NCBI GenBank assembly: GCA_937885175.1
Contig: CAKZZO010000140.1
Location: forward strand, 1 to 62,139
DNA from: an uncultured Treponema sp.
GTDB taxonomy: Bacteria > Spirochaetota > Spirochaetia > Treponematales > Treponemataceae
Length of the DNA: 62,139 bases
Direction of reading: 5' to 3'
Part shown: positions 33,007 to 42,112 of the stretch, one piece after another
Position numbering within the stretch: position 1 is the stretch's first letter
Layout: each line of letters starts with the position of its first letter
Program-made: the position numbers and the translations under genes
Notes under the pieces: generated by a model
Seen by the model: only the letters and a program-made list of their open reading frames with translations
What the model was told of the DNA's origin: nothing
Database searches by the model: none

Positions 33007-33978
33007 TTACCACTGAACAAAATAATCTGATTTATGAGCCTGCAGCCACCGCGCTTTGTTCTGCGAAATGGTGGTCATCAGACGGGCTGACGGATTATCA
33101 TCGGGGTTGATGGCAAGAGCCTTTTCCAATGCTTCGTCAAAGCCTTTTTCATCACCGTTAGGAAGACAAACAGCCTGGGCATACGTTACATAAAGGCCGG
33201 GTGTTTTACCGCCAGAAACACGCAGCTCTTCTTCATAGCACTGCATGCCCCGCTCCGGGTCGCCTCCAAAATCGCCGGGAGCAACCATGTAGAAATTAAA
33301 GAGTACATCCCAAATGGCACCGTTATTGTAATCAGGGTTGATTTGGGCAGCCCGCTCCAAAATGGCAACGGCGGCACCCAGGCTTGCAATTAAATCTGGA
33401 TTCAAAATGTCCAGACTGAAGGCGGCCAGCCAGCCAGCACCACACCAATAGGCGGCATCCACATCATTTTTGTCCATTTTTGCAACGGCCGCCTTGATTT
33501 TTTCCTCGTCACCACTGAACATGGCCTCTCGAAAGCCCTTGTGGCGGCCGTCAAGGAAATCAAGCTCCATGTCACGGCCACGGAGATAATGCAGTTTTGC
33601 GCGCTCATATTCAGCATTCTGCTTGTCAAACTCAGCAACCGTCAGGGATTCTGCAGGAGTCTGCACAAAGGCATTTGCATACATCACGTTGAGGGAGCCG
33701 GTCATCATCAAAAGCCCCAGATGGTCAGGATTCTGCTTTTGCAAAATCTCGTACATCTTGAGCACTGTGGGGAAGAAATCGCCCACCAGAATAACATCAG
33801 TTTCGCCGGTAAGGGCAAGCATGGGATCGTTGGCTGACGCTTTTTTAGAAATTGCCTTTCCATTTTTTTTGTAGCCGGAAAGAGAATTGCCAATTGCATT
33901 CGTCACACAGGATGAAAGCAAAAAGACAGCCGAACAAACGGTAACTAACAATGCTAATTTTTTGCTGATACACATCAT
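33007..33978 (-). CDS. TPAT lipoprotein (TatT type, TPR-like)
   Basis: 323 aa. Lipoprotein signal with Cys at residue 24 (LLVTVCSAVFLLSSC). Helical TPR-like body: VLKMYEILQKQNPDHLGLLM, YERAKLHYLRGRDMELDFL, AYWCGAGWLAAFSLD, LGAAVAILERAAQINPDYN and YEEELRVSGGKTPGLYVTYA. This matches the TatT protein of T. pallidum, which forms a trimer with pores and binds the partner TatP. First gene of the operon. TATACA lies 8 bases before the start on the minus strand, so the message may be nearly leaderless. Confidence 0.88.
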   Translation of the reverse strand: MMCISKKLALLVTVCSAVFLLSSCVTNAIGNSLSGYKKNGKAISKKASANDPMLALTGETDVILVGDFFPTVLKMYEILQKQNPDHLGLLMMTGSLNVMYANAFVQTPAESLTVAEFDKQNAEYERAKLHYLRGRDMELDFLDGRHKGFREAMFSGDEEKIKAAVAKMDKNDVDAAYWCGAGWLAAFSLDILNPDLIASLGAAVAILERAAQINPDYNNGAIWDVLFNFYMVAPGDFGGDPERGMQCYEEELRVSGGKTPGLYVTYAQAVCLPNGDEKGFDEALEKALAINPDDNPSARLMTTISQNKARWLQAHKSDYFVQW

Positions 33979-34004
33979 TTTTTCATTGTATAGTTTTTTT
34001 TTTG

Positions 34005-34033
34005 TTTACACAAGACACCAAGGTATTTATACT
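34005..34033 (+). promoter_or_regulatory. Promoter of the SDR gene, start at the ATG
   Basis: TTTACA (34005-34010), 17-base spacer, TATACT (34028-34033). Only 8 bases separate the -10 box from the ATG at 34042, so the transcript would have almost no leader, and no ribosome site is visible. Confidence 0.65.
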
Positions 34034-34041
34034 ATTATTAT

Positions 34042-34839
34042 ATGAAGAAACTGACTGTTATTACAGGTGCAAGTTCAGGACTGGGAGCAGAATTCGCCCG
34101 CCAAATCTATGCATCCCTATCAGAAAAAGACAATCCTCAGGAAATCTGGCTGATTGCCCGCAGCAAGGAAAACCTTGAGACGGTGGCAAAAGAACTGACC
34201 GGAAAAGATATAGGCATACGGACTGTTTCCCTGGACATAAGCGGCAGAGATGGAGTGCACAGGCTGCAGGAAATACTTGAAAGAGAAAGCCATGAGGAAG
34301 CCTTTACCATCGACCTGCTGGTGAACAATGCGGGATTCGGCACCTACGGGCCTTTTGCGGAAACCGATATTGAGCGGGAAATGCAGATGGTTGATTTGAA
34401 CTGCACGACATTGACGGGAGTCTGCGGGGTCTCCCTGCCCTACCTGGCACGGGGAAGCCGCATAATCAACACGGCAAGCCTTGCAGCCTTTCTTCCCCTG
34501 GGAAACTTTGCCGTCTATGCGGCCACAAAAGCCTACGCCCTTTCATTCAGCATTGCATTGGCAGCGGAATTAAAAGATGGGGGTATCAGCGTTTGCGCCC
34601 TCTGTCCCGGAAGCGTGAGCACCAATTTTGCAAACGTGGCAAGTAACGGCAAGCGAAAAGAAGTGCTGCATGGGAAAAATCCTGTAAAAGTGGTAAGACA
34701 CTGCCTGAAAGCAAGCCGCCGAGGAAAGAAAACCGCGCTCTGGGCGATAAAATGGCGTTTTACCGCCTTTATGAGCCGCTTTATCGGGCGGTATGCGGGG
34801 GCTCGCTACACCTATCTCTATGCCAAACGTCCCCACTAA
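34042..34839 (+). CDS. Short-chain dehydrogenase/reductase
   Basis: 265 aa. Classical SDR: cofactor loop TVITGASSGLGAEFARQI, structural LLVNNAGFGTYGPF, catalytic Ser in IINTASLAAFLP and the YAATK pair (Tyr and Lys). Arg after the first strand (IWLIARSKENLE) suggests NADP(H). C-terminus is basic and may touch the membrane (RFTAFMSRFIGRYAGARYTY). Substrate unknown. Ends overlap the convergent permease gene by 4 bases. Confidence 0.9.
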   Translation: MKKLTVITGASSGLGAEFARQIYASLSEKDNPQEIWLIARSKENLETVAKELTGKDIGIRTVSLDISGRDGVHRLQEILERESHEEAFTIDLLVNNAGFGTYGPFAETDIEREMQMVDLNCTTLTGVCGVSLPYLARGSRIINTASLAAFLPLGNFAVYAATKAYALSFSIALAAELKDGGISVCALCPGSVSTNFANVASNGKRKEVLHGKNPVKVVRHCLKASRRGKKTALWAIKWRFTAFMSRFIGRYAGARYTYLYAKRPH

Positions 34840-36164
34840 ATCTTTCTCAGCGTATCAATGGGCTTTTCCCTGCCGGCTCGAATTGCAGGAATTGCACTTA
34901 CCAGGAGAGAAAGAATCAGCGTGCCGCTTCCAATAATAATCAATTGTTCCAGTGGAATGGCCAGGGGAATCTTTTGCAGATAAAAGGCCGGATCAAGAAG
35001 ATGAATCTGAGTAAAGTCTGCAAGAGAACCAGTCGTAAGCAAACAGCAAGCCTGTGCGATTGCGTTCAGCATTCCCTCGATGAGGGAGATAATGCGGTCA
35101 AAATTAACGGCACACAGAAGCCCCAGGGGAATGCCGGCTAGCACGCCGATGGCTCCCGTTACGAGACCTGTGACCAAAAATGCAAAACTTATGCCTTCTG
35201 ATGAGCCTCCGAGACTTTTTAGGATGGCAATTTCCTTGCGCCGCTCCATGACCAGCATGACAAGGGCACTGGAAATATTCACTGACGCAACCAGCACAAT
35301 CAGCAGCATGATAAAAAGAAGCATAATCTGAGTGGAGGAAAAATTTTCAAACTGAGCAGAATTCAGTTCATTCCACAAATAGACCCGCGTATACTGAGGA
35401 ACTTGATTTTCCACACGCAACTGCACCTGTCCCAGCGAGACAAAATCGAATGCATCAGCCGTTTCCAGGGCAACATGAATTTCGCTGGACTGGACAGGCA
35501 AAAGGGAAAAGCCTGCGGAAAGGGGAATAAAGACCCAGAGGGCATCCAGTTCCTGATAGCCGCAGGATATGACGGCAGAAACCTTGCAGGGGGTAATTTT
35601 AGGAAGGATCTTTCCGTTGGCAAGACGGCGGGCGGTAATAAGGCGGAAGGTGTCTCCAGCGGTAAGTTCCAGCATTTCCGCGAGTTTTTTCCCGATGACC
35701 GCGCTGTTTTTCTGCTCCAGAGAAGGATTTCCAGAAAGGACTTCAAACAATGAGGAAAAGGCAGGATTTTTTGTGAAGATATCACTTTCTACCGCGCGGA
35801 TGGTTGCGCCAGTCCGTCCATTTTTGCCCGCCGCAAGTCCTACGCCTTGAATTTCAGGGTAAGACTGAGTAACGCCTTCTACCGAAAGCAGTTTTTCTGA
35901 AAATGCAAGCAAATGTTCTTCGTCCTGAGCCTCGTCCGCAAAGGGATAGAGGACACAGTTGATGTGGGAACTGGAAAGACCGATGATGCGGTTGGTGATG
36001 CCCTGAATCATTCCATTGGAAACCGTAAGCACCATGACAAGAGGCACCAGACTGATACCGATGCAGATACAGGCTCCCACAAGACTACGGCGGGCATTTG
36101 ATTTTTTGCCCGTGCGGGGGAGAAGCAGTCTGCTTGCAAACAAGAAGGATGAGCCGGTTTTCAT
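34836..36164 (-). CDS. lolE: ABC transporter permease, LolC/LolE family (second)
   Basis: 442 aa. One N-terminal membrane segment, a large periplasmic MacB-like domain (about 70-280) and three C-terminal segments (MLLFIMLLIVLVASVNISSA, then ERRKEIAILKSLGGSSEGIS). With LolD and LolC it would extract lipoproteins from the inner membrane for delivery to the outer membrane. The ATG at 36164 overlaps the lolD stop (ATGA) and has GGAGGA; a GTG at 36176 is the alternative. Which permease corresponds to LolC and which to LolE is arbitrary. Confidence 0.85.
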   Translation of the reverse strand: MKTGSSFLFASRLLLPRTGKKSNARRSLVGACICIGISLVPLVMVLTVSNGMIQGITNRIIGLSSSHINCVLYPFADEAQDEEHLLAFSEKLLSVEGVTQSYPEIQGVGLAAGKNGRTGATIRAVESDIFTKNPAFSSLFEVLSGNPSLEQKNSAVIGKKLAEMLELTAGDTFRLITARRLANGKILPKITPCKVSAVISCGYQELDALWVFIPLSAGFSLLPVQSSEIHVALETADAFDFVSLGQVQLRVENQVPQYTRVYLWNELNSAQFENFSSTQIMLLFIMLLIVLVASVNISSALVMLVMERRKEIAILKSLGGSSEGISFAFLVTGLVTGAIGVLAGIPLGLLCAVNFDRIISLIEGMLNAIAQACCLLTTGSLADFTQIHLLDPAFYLQKIPLAIPLEQLIIIGSGTLILSLLVSAIPAIRAGREKPIDTLRKI

Positions 36165-36847
36165 GAGACTGTGCACTCCTCCAGCCGCCCCTGGGAGATG
36201 GCGTAGCAGACATCGCCTTTTTTTGCCAGTGCCATGTCGTGGGTAACGAGAATCAGTGTTTTATTGTATTTGTCTGCCATGGAAAAAAGCAGGTCGCCAA
36301 TCATAACTGCATTGGCGGGGTCAAGGTTGCCTGTGGGCTCATCGGCAAGGATAATCTGGGGGTCATTTATGAGGGAACGGGCTACTGCCACCCGCTGACG
36401 CTCACCGCCCGAAAGCTGGCTGGGCAGATGCTCCATGCGGTCAGACAAGCCTACGTCCTTGAGCAGGGCGATTGCCTTTTCGCGGGCTTCTTTTTTGGGA
36501 CAGCCTGCCATGTATGCGGGAAGAAAGACATTTTCCACTGCCGTAAAGTCTTTAAGCAGATAGTGAAATTGAAAAATCAGTCCGAGAAAGCGTAAGCGGT
36601 ATTCAGTCAGTTCATCTTCGCCCAGAGCGGAGACTTCAAAATCCCCTACCCGCACCATTCCTGATGTGGCAGAATCGAGGCCGCCTATGATATTCAGTAA
36701 TGTACTCTTTCCACTTCCACTTTCGCCTACAATCACGGTCTTTGTACCGGCTTCAATTTCCAACTGCAGGTCTTTGAGGATTGTCAGTCGTTCGCTGTCA
36801 GTCTTATAGGTTTTTTCCAGATTTGAAATGGTCACAATCTTACTCAT
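36161..36847 (-). CDS. lolD: Lipoprotein-releasing ABC transporter ATPase LolD
   Basis: 228 aa, usual size. Walker A VGESGSGKSTLLN, Q-loop FQFHYLLKDFTAVENV (the FQF-H-LL pattern of LolD/MacB ATPases), signature LSGGERQRVAVAR, Walker B ILADEPTGNLD and switch His in LVTHDMAL. Energises the two flanking permeases. Overlaps the lolC stop by 8 bases. Confidence 0.95.
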   Translation of the reverse strand: MSKIVTISNLEKTYKTDSERLTILKDLQLEIEAGTKTVIVGESGSGKSTLLNIIGGLDSATSGMVRVGDFEVSALGEDELTEYRLRFLGLIFQFHYLLKDFTAVENVFLPAYMAGCPKKEAREKAIALLKDVGLSDRMEHLPSQLSGGERQRVAVARSLINDPQIILADEPTGNLDPANAVMIGDLLFSMADKYNKTLILVTHDMALAKKGDVCYAISQGRLEECTVS

Positions 36848-38132
36848 CGCGCAGCACCTCCGCTACAGTCATTTTTAACACGCCCCTGCTCGCCACCCAT
36901 GAGGCCAGCAAAGATGAAAAGACACCGAAAATCATAATCACCAGCACTTCACCTGGAATAATCCGAGGAGGAATATTTCCGTAAATCATATACATGGGAT
37001 TCTCACGCAGATAGCGGGCATTTTCGGGAGAGATAATCATATAGCACAAATACTGCCCGTAATACACGAGTTTTGACATAATCGTAAAGATTCGGGACAT
37101 CTGCACGCTTAAAAGCAGGCCCAGGGCAAGCCCCGGAATGGCACCGATAACGCCAACCAAAAATCCCTGCACTACAAAAATAGATTGAATCAGCGAGGCT
37201 TTTCCGCCAAAGGCGCTGAGCACGGAGATTTCTTCCCGCCTTTCATAGACCATACGCCTCATGCCGTTAAAGATATTGATGCCCACCACCACAAAAATCA
37301 AAAATACCAGCAGCATGAGCATGTTTTTTTCAACCCTGAGCGCACCAAAGAAAGAACGGTTGTAGTCCTTCCAGGATTCTGCGCGGGCTTGGGGAAAAAC
37401 TTCCTGAATACGGGAAATGGCAAGGGCGTCATCAGCGGTATCATGCAGTTTTACACCATAGCGCAGGACGGCTTTTTCGCCAAAATGTTTTCGGGCTCCT
37501 TCCAGACTGATAAAGGCATAGGCCGCATTAATGTCTGCATAGCCGGTATGAAATATGCCGGTAACGGTAAAGGTGCGGTCAGAAGAAATGAGGTCAACAT
37601 CGTTTCCGCCAGAAAGGGCAAAAAGGTTGACTTTTGTGCCGACAAAAATCCTCAGGCTGTTTGCCAGCCCGCTTCCGATGACAATGCTGTCGTCAGAAGA
37701 AAGGTCAAAACGACCACGAACAATGTGCAGCTGCTCGCGGAAGCCTTGATCAAGAGCAAGCTGGTCTTTGCTCACGCCACGGATAAGGGCAGCTCCCTGC
37801 TTTTCAGACTCCCCTACCACAAGACTTTGTGCCTCGTAAAAGGGCGTGGCGGAAAGGATTTCAGGCTCAGCCTCGCAAAAGCGCTCAAATGAAAGGGGGT
37901 CAACTGATTCCACCCGCACATGATATGAGGAGATTTCCATAATTGCATCAATGAAACTCAACTGAAAGCCGTTCATAACGCTGATAACGGTAATCAAGGT
38001 CATCACGCCAAAGCAGATGCCCAGGGAAGCAAGAAAGGATGTAACAGCAGAACGTCCCTTGCGGTCAACGCGGGAGAAACGGCGGGAAACAAAGAGTACC
38101 CAGCGGAATGCTGACAGGAAGCTGTTCTTCAA
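36840..38132 (-). CDS. lolC: ABC transporter permease, LolC/LolE family (first)
   Basis: 430 aa. Same topology as the second permease: N-terminal membrane segment (TSFLASLGICFGVMTLITVI), periplasmic domain (about 55-260), and three segments after NMLMLLVFLIFVVVGINIFN with YERREEISVLSAFGGKAS. Start appears to be TTG at 38132, with GGAGG eight bases upstream, overlapping the previous stop (TTGA). Two different permeases indicate a LolCDE rather than a LolFD-type single-permease system. Confidence 0.87.
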   Translation of the reverse strand: MKNSFLSAFRWVLFVSRRFSRVDRKGRSAVTSFLASLGICFGVMTLITVISVMNGFQLSFIDAIMEISSYHVRVESVDPLSFERFCEAEPEILSATPFYEAQSLVVGESEKQGAALIRGVSKDQLALDQGFREQLHIVRGRFDLSSDDSIVIGSGLANSLRIFVGTKVNLFALSGGNDVDLISSDRTFTVTGIFHTGYADINAAYAFISLEGARKHFGEKAVLRYGVKLHDTADDALAISRIQEVFPQARAESWKDYNRSFFGALRVEKNMLMLLVFLIFVVVGINIFNGMRRMVYERREEISVLSAFGGKASLIQSIFVVQGFLVGVIGAIPGLALGLLLSVQMSRIFTIMSKLVYYGQYLCYMIISPENARYLRENPMYMIYGNIPPRIIPGEVLVIMIFGVFSSLLASWVASRGVLKMTVAEVLRDE

Positions 38133-39373
38133 AAGACTCGCCTCCTCAGTTCCATGCCGTTTACAGAAACAATTTCCAGCCGTTTTGCATTGTTTTCATA
38201 GCGGGCAAGTACGGTAAAGCCATCGTCAAAGTACATAGTCTCATTATACACATTTTCGCTTTCGTAAACAGTATGTATGCGCAGTTCTCCGTTCTCATAG
38301 TAGAAGTAATCAGGATTTCTGCCGATTCCAGTGTAATCATAGACCCGTCTGACCTGATTTTCTTCGATTTTTTGCCTACCAGTTGTCGTTTTGCTGTAGT
38401 AATAGGTGATGACCCTTTCTTCCGTAATACGCTTTTCGTCATCGTATGACCAGAAATTCGTCCGATCCTTTATCAATTTTGCTTCAGAGGCAGGCTGACC
38501 TTCTTTTTTCTGCTTTTCCTCTGGCTTTTCATAATGCGCCGCTTCCAATGTGACCACTAAGCCCCGCTCATCGTAGGTGGTGACACTGTGCTTATTACCG
38601 CTGGCGACATCTTCAGTCATCTGGTAGGGAAGAATGGCATCTCCATTATAGGCATAAACCCGAGAAGAAAGCAGTTGCAGGCTTCTGGCAGAGGAACCAA
38701 CCATAAAGCGTTCTTTTTTTACCATGCGATTGTGCTCGTCATAAAAACAACGGATGGTGAGGCCGTCGGCACTGTCAATAAGCGTTTTGAGTCCGTCTTT
38801 TTCCCGCACGGCCAACTGCTCCACGCCATAGGAAAAACGGCGGATTCTGCCGGAACTGTCGGTAAAAGTTCTTTCCACTGCTTCTTCATTTTTTTCATCC
38901 TGACCTTCCACAATGCCGCCTTCGTCGCGGTTGTCCATTTGAGAAAGCATTTGTTCCGCCACGTCAAAAGGCTCCGGCTCCTGCTGATTTAATGAGCGCA
39001 TCTTTATCGCCAGCAGCGCTGAATCAAGCCAGTCAGCGGAAAGCCCCTGCTCCTGAGAGTCCATGCCAAATAAATCAGCGGCAGAAAAGGTAGAGTCCAG
39101 CACTCCCAGTTTTTCAGGACAAAGGTATTCGATAAAGGAAAGTGGATATGCACGGTAACTTCGCCAGACTGGCAGGGCAAAGAGCTGGGCGGCTGGACGA
39201 GTCAGTGCAATGAGGGGGGCTTCAGCAGGCAAGGGGGAAACGCCCCGCAAACAAAGCCGTGTAAGCTCAAAGAAAAGATCCTGCACGGGATTTTCTGCAA
39301 AGGAGGCAGCAGAAAGCATGAGAAAAAAACTACAAACGATAAGCCATTTTTTTATCTGTGCCATTGGTGACAT
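38129..39373 (-). CDS. Exported protein of unknown function with YD-like repeats
   Basis: 414 aa. Signal peptide (KKWLIVCSFFLMLSAASFAE), an N-terminal region without recognisable motif, an acidic patch (about 140-165) and a C-terminal half of short Tyr/Asp-rich beta segments such as RCFYDEHNRMVKKER, SVTTYDERGLVVTLE, FWSYDDEKRITEER and VYDYTGIGRNPDYFYYENG, which resemble YD (RHS-like) repeats. Probably periplasmic or lipid-facing. Coupled to lolC by a 4-base overlap, so it may serve lipoprotein or envelope assembly (inference). Either of two ATGs (39373, 39364) may be used. Confidence 0.65.
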   Translation of the reverse strand: MSPMAQIKKWLIVCSFFLMLSAASFAENPVQDLFFELTRLCLRGVSPLPAEAPLIALTRPAAQLFALPVWRSYRAYPLSFIEYLCPEKLGVLDSTFSAADLFGMDSQEQGLSADWLDSALLAIKMRSLNQQEPEPFDVAEQMLSQMDNRDEGGIVEGQDEKNEEAVERTFTDSSGRIRRFSYGVEQLAVREKDGLKTLIDSADGLTIRCFYDEHNRMVKKERFMVGSSARSLQLLSSRVYAYNGDAILPYQMTEDVASGNKHSVTTYDERGLVVTLEAAHYEKPEEKQKKEGQPASEAKLIKDRTNFWSYDDEKRITEERVITYYYSKTTTGRQKIEENQVRRVYDYTGIGRNPDYFYYENGELRIHTVYESENVYNETMYFDDGFTVLARYENNAKRLEIVSVNGMELRRRVF

Positions 39374-39394
39374 CTATACCGTCTGTTTTTCTTT

Positions 39395-40258
39395 TCAGCC
39401 TAAAAATTCGTCAGTATAGGAAAGCGGATCAAAGAGCCGAATGTCATCATAGCTTTCACCCGTGCAGACAAAGGCCACCGGGATGCCGAACTCCTTGCCC
39501 ACCGCAAAGGCCACACCACCTTTTGCCGTAGAATCATACTTGGTGAGCACGACGGCATCTACTCCCACTGCCTCATGGAATACTTCTGCCTGTCTGACGG
39601 CATTCTGTCCTGTGGTGGCGTCGATGACAAGCAGTTTCTTGTAGCAGCCTGCATCTGCCTTTTGCGATGCAATGCGGTCAATCTTCTGCAGTTCACGCAC
39701 GAGGTTGTCCTTGTTGTGCAGGCGGCCGGCGGTGTCAGCCAGAACCAGTGCGCCGCCTTTTGCCCGGGCGGCATCTGCGGCATCAAAGACAACTGCGGAA
39801 GGGTCACTGCCATGCTGATGACTTACAACGCGGATTCCCAGCCGCTGGCCATGCATTTCCAGCTGTTCTTCAGCCGCCGCACGGAAGGTATCTGCTGCGG
39901 CCAGAATAACGTTACCTGACTTTGCAAAATACTTGGCAAGTTTTGCGGCGGTGGTTGTCTTACCTACTCCATTTACCCCCAGCAGCATATAGATGCTGGT
40001 CTTGCCTTTTTCCGGCACAAGAGAAAGAGCCTTTGCAAAGCCCAAGAGCATGTTCTTGAGCTCGGCACGGATATCCTTTTCTTCGGTGAGATGCTTTTCC
40101 TTGCAGATTTTCTGCAGGTCTTCCGTCAACTGAAAGGCTGTTTTTGCGCCGATGTCCCCTTCTACCAGCGCATCGGTCAAATCATCAAAAAATTCCGTGC
40201 TTACTGTTTTTCCGCCAAAAAGATTCTTCAGTTTTTCTGCAAAAGATAGTTTCGCCAT
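39395..40258 (-). CDS. ftsY: Signal recognition particle receptor FtsY
   Basis: 287 aa, only the NG GTPase core; the acidic A domain of longer FtsY proteins is absent. G1 LLGVNGVGKTTTAAKLA, G2 AAADTFRAAAEEQLE, G3 LADTAGRLHNKDNLV, G4 TKYD (TKLD in most) and the C-terminal FVCTGESYDDIRLFDP. Receives SRP-ribosome complexes at the membrane. Followed after 21 bases by the exported unknown and the lol genes, so targeting and lipoprotein export may share a message. Confidence 0.96.
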   Translation of the reverse strand: MAKLSFAEKLKNLFGGKTVSTEFFDDLTDALVEGDIGAKTAFQLTEDLQKICKEKHLTEEKDIRAELKNMLLGFAKALSLVPEKGKTSIYMLLGVNGVGKTTTAAKLAKYFAKSGNVILAAADTFRAAAEEQLEMHGQRLGIRVVSHQHGSDPSAVVFDAADAARAKGGALVLADTAGRLHNKDNLVRELQKIDRIASQKADAGCYKKLLVIDATTGQNAVRQAEVFHEAVGVDAVVLTKYDSTAKGGVAFAVGKEFGIPVAFVCTGESYDDIRLFDPLSYTDEFLG

Positions 40259-40270
40259 AGTCTATTCCTC

Positions 40271-42058
40271 TTATTTCACGTCCTCTTTTATTTCCGCTTG
40301 TCCAGCAGGTTCTTCAGCGGTCTTTTCTGCCTCAGGTGAAGCAGTTTCTTTTTCCCCAGTGCCCTTTATTTCCTCAGAGACTTCAATTTCCTCAGTTTCC
40401 GTGGGCAGGGAAAAATCGCGCTTATCCACCGTAGCCGTTGCAGGCAGAACTTGATTTGCCGCAACCAGATAGCGCACCAGTTCATAGACAAACCAGACTC
40501 CACAGGCAATGGAAATGCCGGCAGTTACATTGCTGGCTATGCTCCATCGGTGAGCCTCGTCGTAATCAACACGCCCCAAATTGTATGCCTTGGTGGCAGC
40601 GGTACTGTTTCCCATGACGTAGAAGGTAAAGGGCATGGAAAGGATGAGTGCCGTATAGGAAGTATACAGCCAGCGTCGTCTTTTATCAATGTTTTGGGCA
40701 CGGTCAAAGGGCTTTACGTTCACCTTTAGGTTTACGCCGTCCAAAGCCTTATCGTCAGGAATGTAGAAAAAAGCACTTTTTGCATCTTCCCCTGTTCCAG
40801 TAGTATAGATACCCAAAACGGCCTTTCCATTTACGGTGATGGGAGCCGCAGAATTGACGGAATCAACGGCATGGGAGTCCAGTCCCTTTGCATGAAAGAC
40901 ACCGTCGCCCAGCGTCTTGAGGCGAAGATTAAGGAGGCCGGTAAAGGCCGGAGACAGTGAAATTTTGATGGTATAGCGTTCGTTTCCTTCAAATTTGTAG
41001 GTAAAGGAAGCAGTATCGTAGCCTTTTGCCGACACGCTGATAGTATGTATGGAAGCGTCCACCTGTAAGTCCGTGGGGATTTTTGAATATACCAGCCCGT
41101 CCAGGGTAAGATGCGCTTTTTCGGCAATTTCCTCAGGCAAAATCTCAAAGCGAAGCTGTACCGGAAGGCTGTTCGCAATCACGGGCACCAGTTGCTGCAC
41201 AATTCGATCCGCCAAATTCATCTGGTCGCCTATGGTTCCCACTTCCGTAACCGTTCCTGCTCGTTTTGCCCCAGGATAGATGTACAAATCCGTTGTCACG
41301 GCTACATATTCTCCATAGATTCTTATGCTTCCTGCAAGCAGACCGTTGATTTTTGCCGCCGCAATTTCTTTTTCATATGTCCGACTGGTAATGCCGTCTT
41401 TTTCGGCTGCCTCGCTGGGAGAAAAAAGCGCGGAGGAATCATTTTTGTACACTGCTACGGTTTCATTCTGGGGCGGCGAATCTTCATCATCGTCCATAAA
41501 AAATGGAAAGGGAAAATGCCTGCGTTCTTCATGCTTTTCTTCTATTTTTTCGCCCCGGGCAATGGCGGTCTCCCGCTTGATTTTTGGGGCAAAATCCGCC
41601 TTTTCTTTTTCCGTTTTTTCTAGGTTTTCGTCTATTTTCTTCTGAAGCTCATCTATTTTTTTTTGGGAGGCTTCCAGTTCTTTTGTCAGTTTTTTGGGGC
41701 TGAGGGTGTTTACGACAAGGGCATCTCTGGACTGATATTCCTTTGCAAGCTGCAAAAACAAGGAAAGCCGCTCCGTCTGCAGGCTGTCGAGTCTTCTGTC
41801 CAGCACTTCCTGACTGGGAAGCACACGGGTACCCTCAATGGCAATCTGTTCCAGAATTAACTGAGGAAGAACGGAGGCAAACTGCTCCACGGAGAGACCT
41901 CGCTTACCTTTTTGAGAGAAGGAGTATTTTTGGGCGGCAAGCACCCAGTTCGTTTTTTTTTCCGTGGTATCGGCCGCAAAAAGAGAAGTCCCGGCAAAAA
42001 GCGTAAAAAACAGGATGAGGAAAATATGCGAATGTCTTCTAAAAAAACAGGCTTTCAT
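40271..42058 (-). CDS. Large envelope protein of unknown function with PEGA-like and membrane parts
   Basis: 595 aa. Signal peptide (FFTLFAGTSLFAAD), then a coiled coil at about 120-155 (LEASQKKIDELQKKIDENLE), an acidic Phe/Pro stretch (FPFPFFMDDDEDSP), beta-rich domains with a PEGA-like element (VQVDASIHTISVSAKGYDTA is close to the usual PEGA pattern), and two hydrophobic segments near 475-495 and 515-540. The last 60 residues are Glu-rich. It is probably anchored in the inner membrane with a large periplasmic part. No family name can be given. Same strand and 12 bases from ftsY. Confidence 0.6.
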   Translation of the reverse strand: MKACFFRRHSHIFLILFFTLFAGTSLFAADTTEKKTNWVLAAQKYSFSQKGKRGLSVEQFASVLPQLILEQIAIEGTRVLPSQEVLDRRLDSLQTERLSLFLQLAKEYQSRDALVVNTLSPKKLTKELEASQKKIDELQKKIDENLEKTEKEKADFAPKIKRETAIARGEKIEEKHEERRHFPFPFFMDDDEDSPPQNETVAVYKNDSSALFSPSEAAEKDGITSRTYEKEIAAAKINGLLAGSIRIYGEYVAVTTDLYIYPGAKRAGTVTEVGTIGDQMNLADRIVQQLVPVIANSLPVQLRFEILPEEIAEKAHLTLDGLVYSKIPTDLQVDASIHTISVSAKGYDTASFTYKFEGNERYTIKISLSPAFTGLLNLRLKTLGDGVFHAKGLDSHAVDSVNSAAPITVNGKAVLGIYTTGTGEDAKSAFFYIPDDKALDGVNLKVNVKPFDRAQNIDKRRRWLYTSYTALILSMPFTFYVMGNSTAATKAYNLGRVDYDEAHRWSIASNVTAGISIACGVWFVYELVRYLVAANQVLPATATVDKRDFSLPTETEEIEVSEEIKGTGEKETASPEAEKTAEEPAGQAEIKEDVK

Positions 42059-42112
42059 AAACGTTTAGGGCTTCTTCTATAATGCATGAAAAATCAGCAA
42101 AAAACAAGACTA

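Noticed and set aside
32960..33013. Longer N-terminus for the TRAP binding protein
   Set aside because: The extension has no signal peptide and contains the AGGAGA ribosome site of the ATG at 32959.
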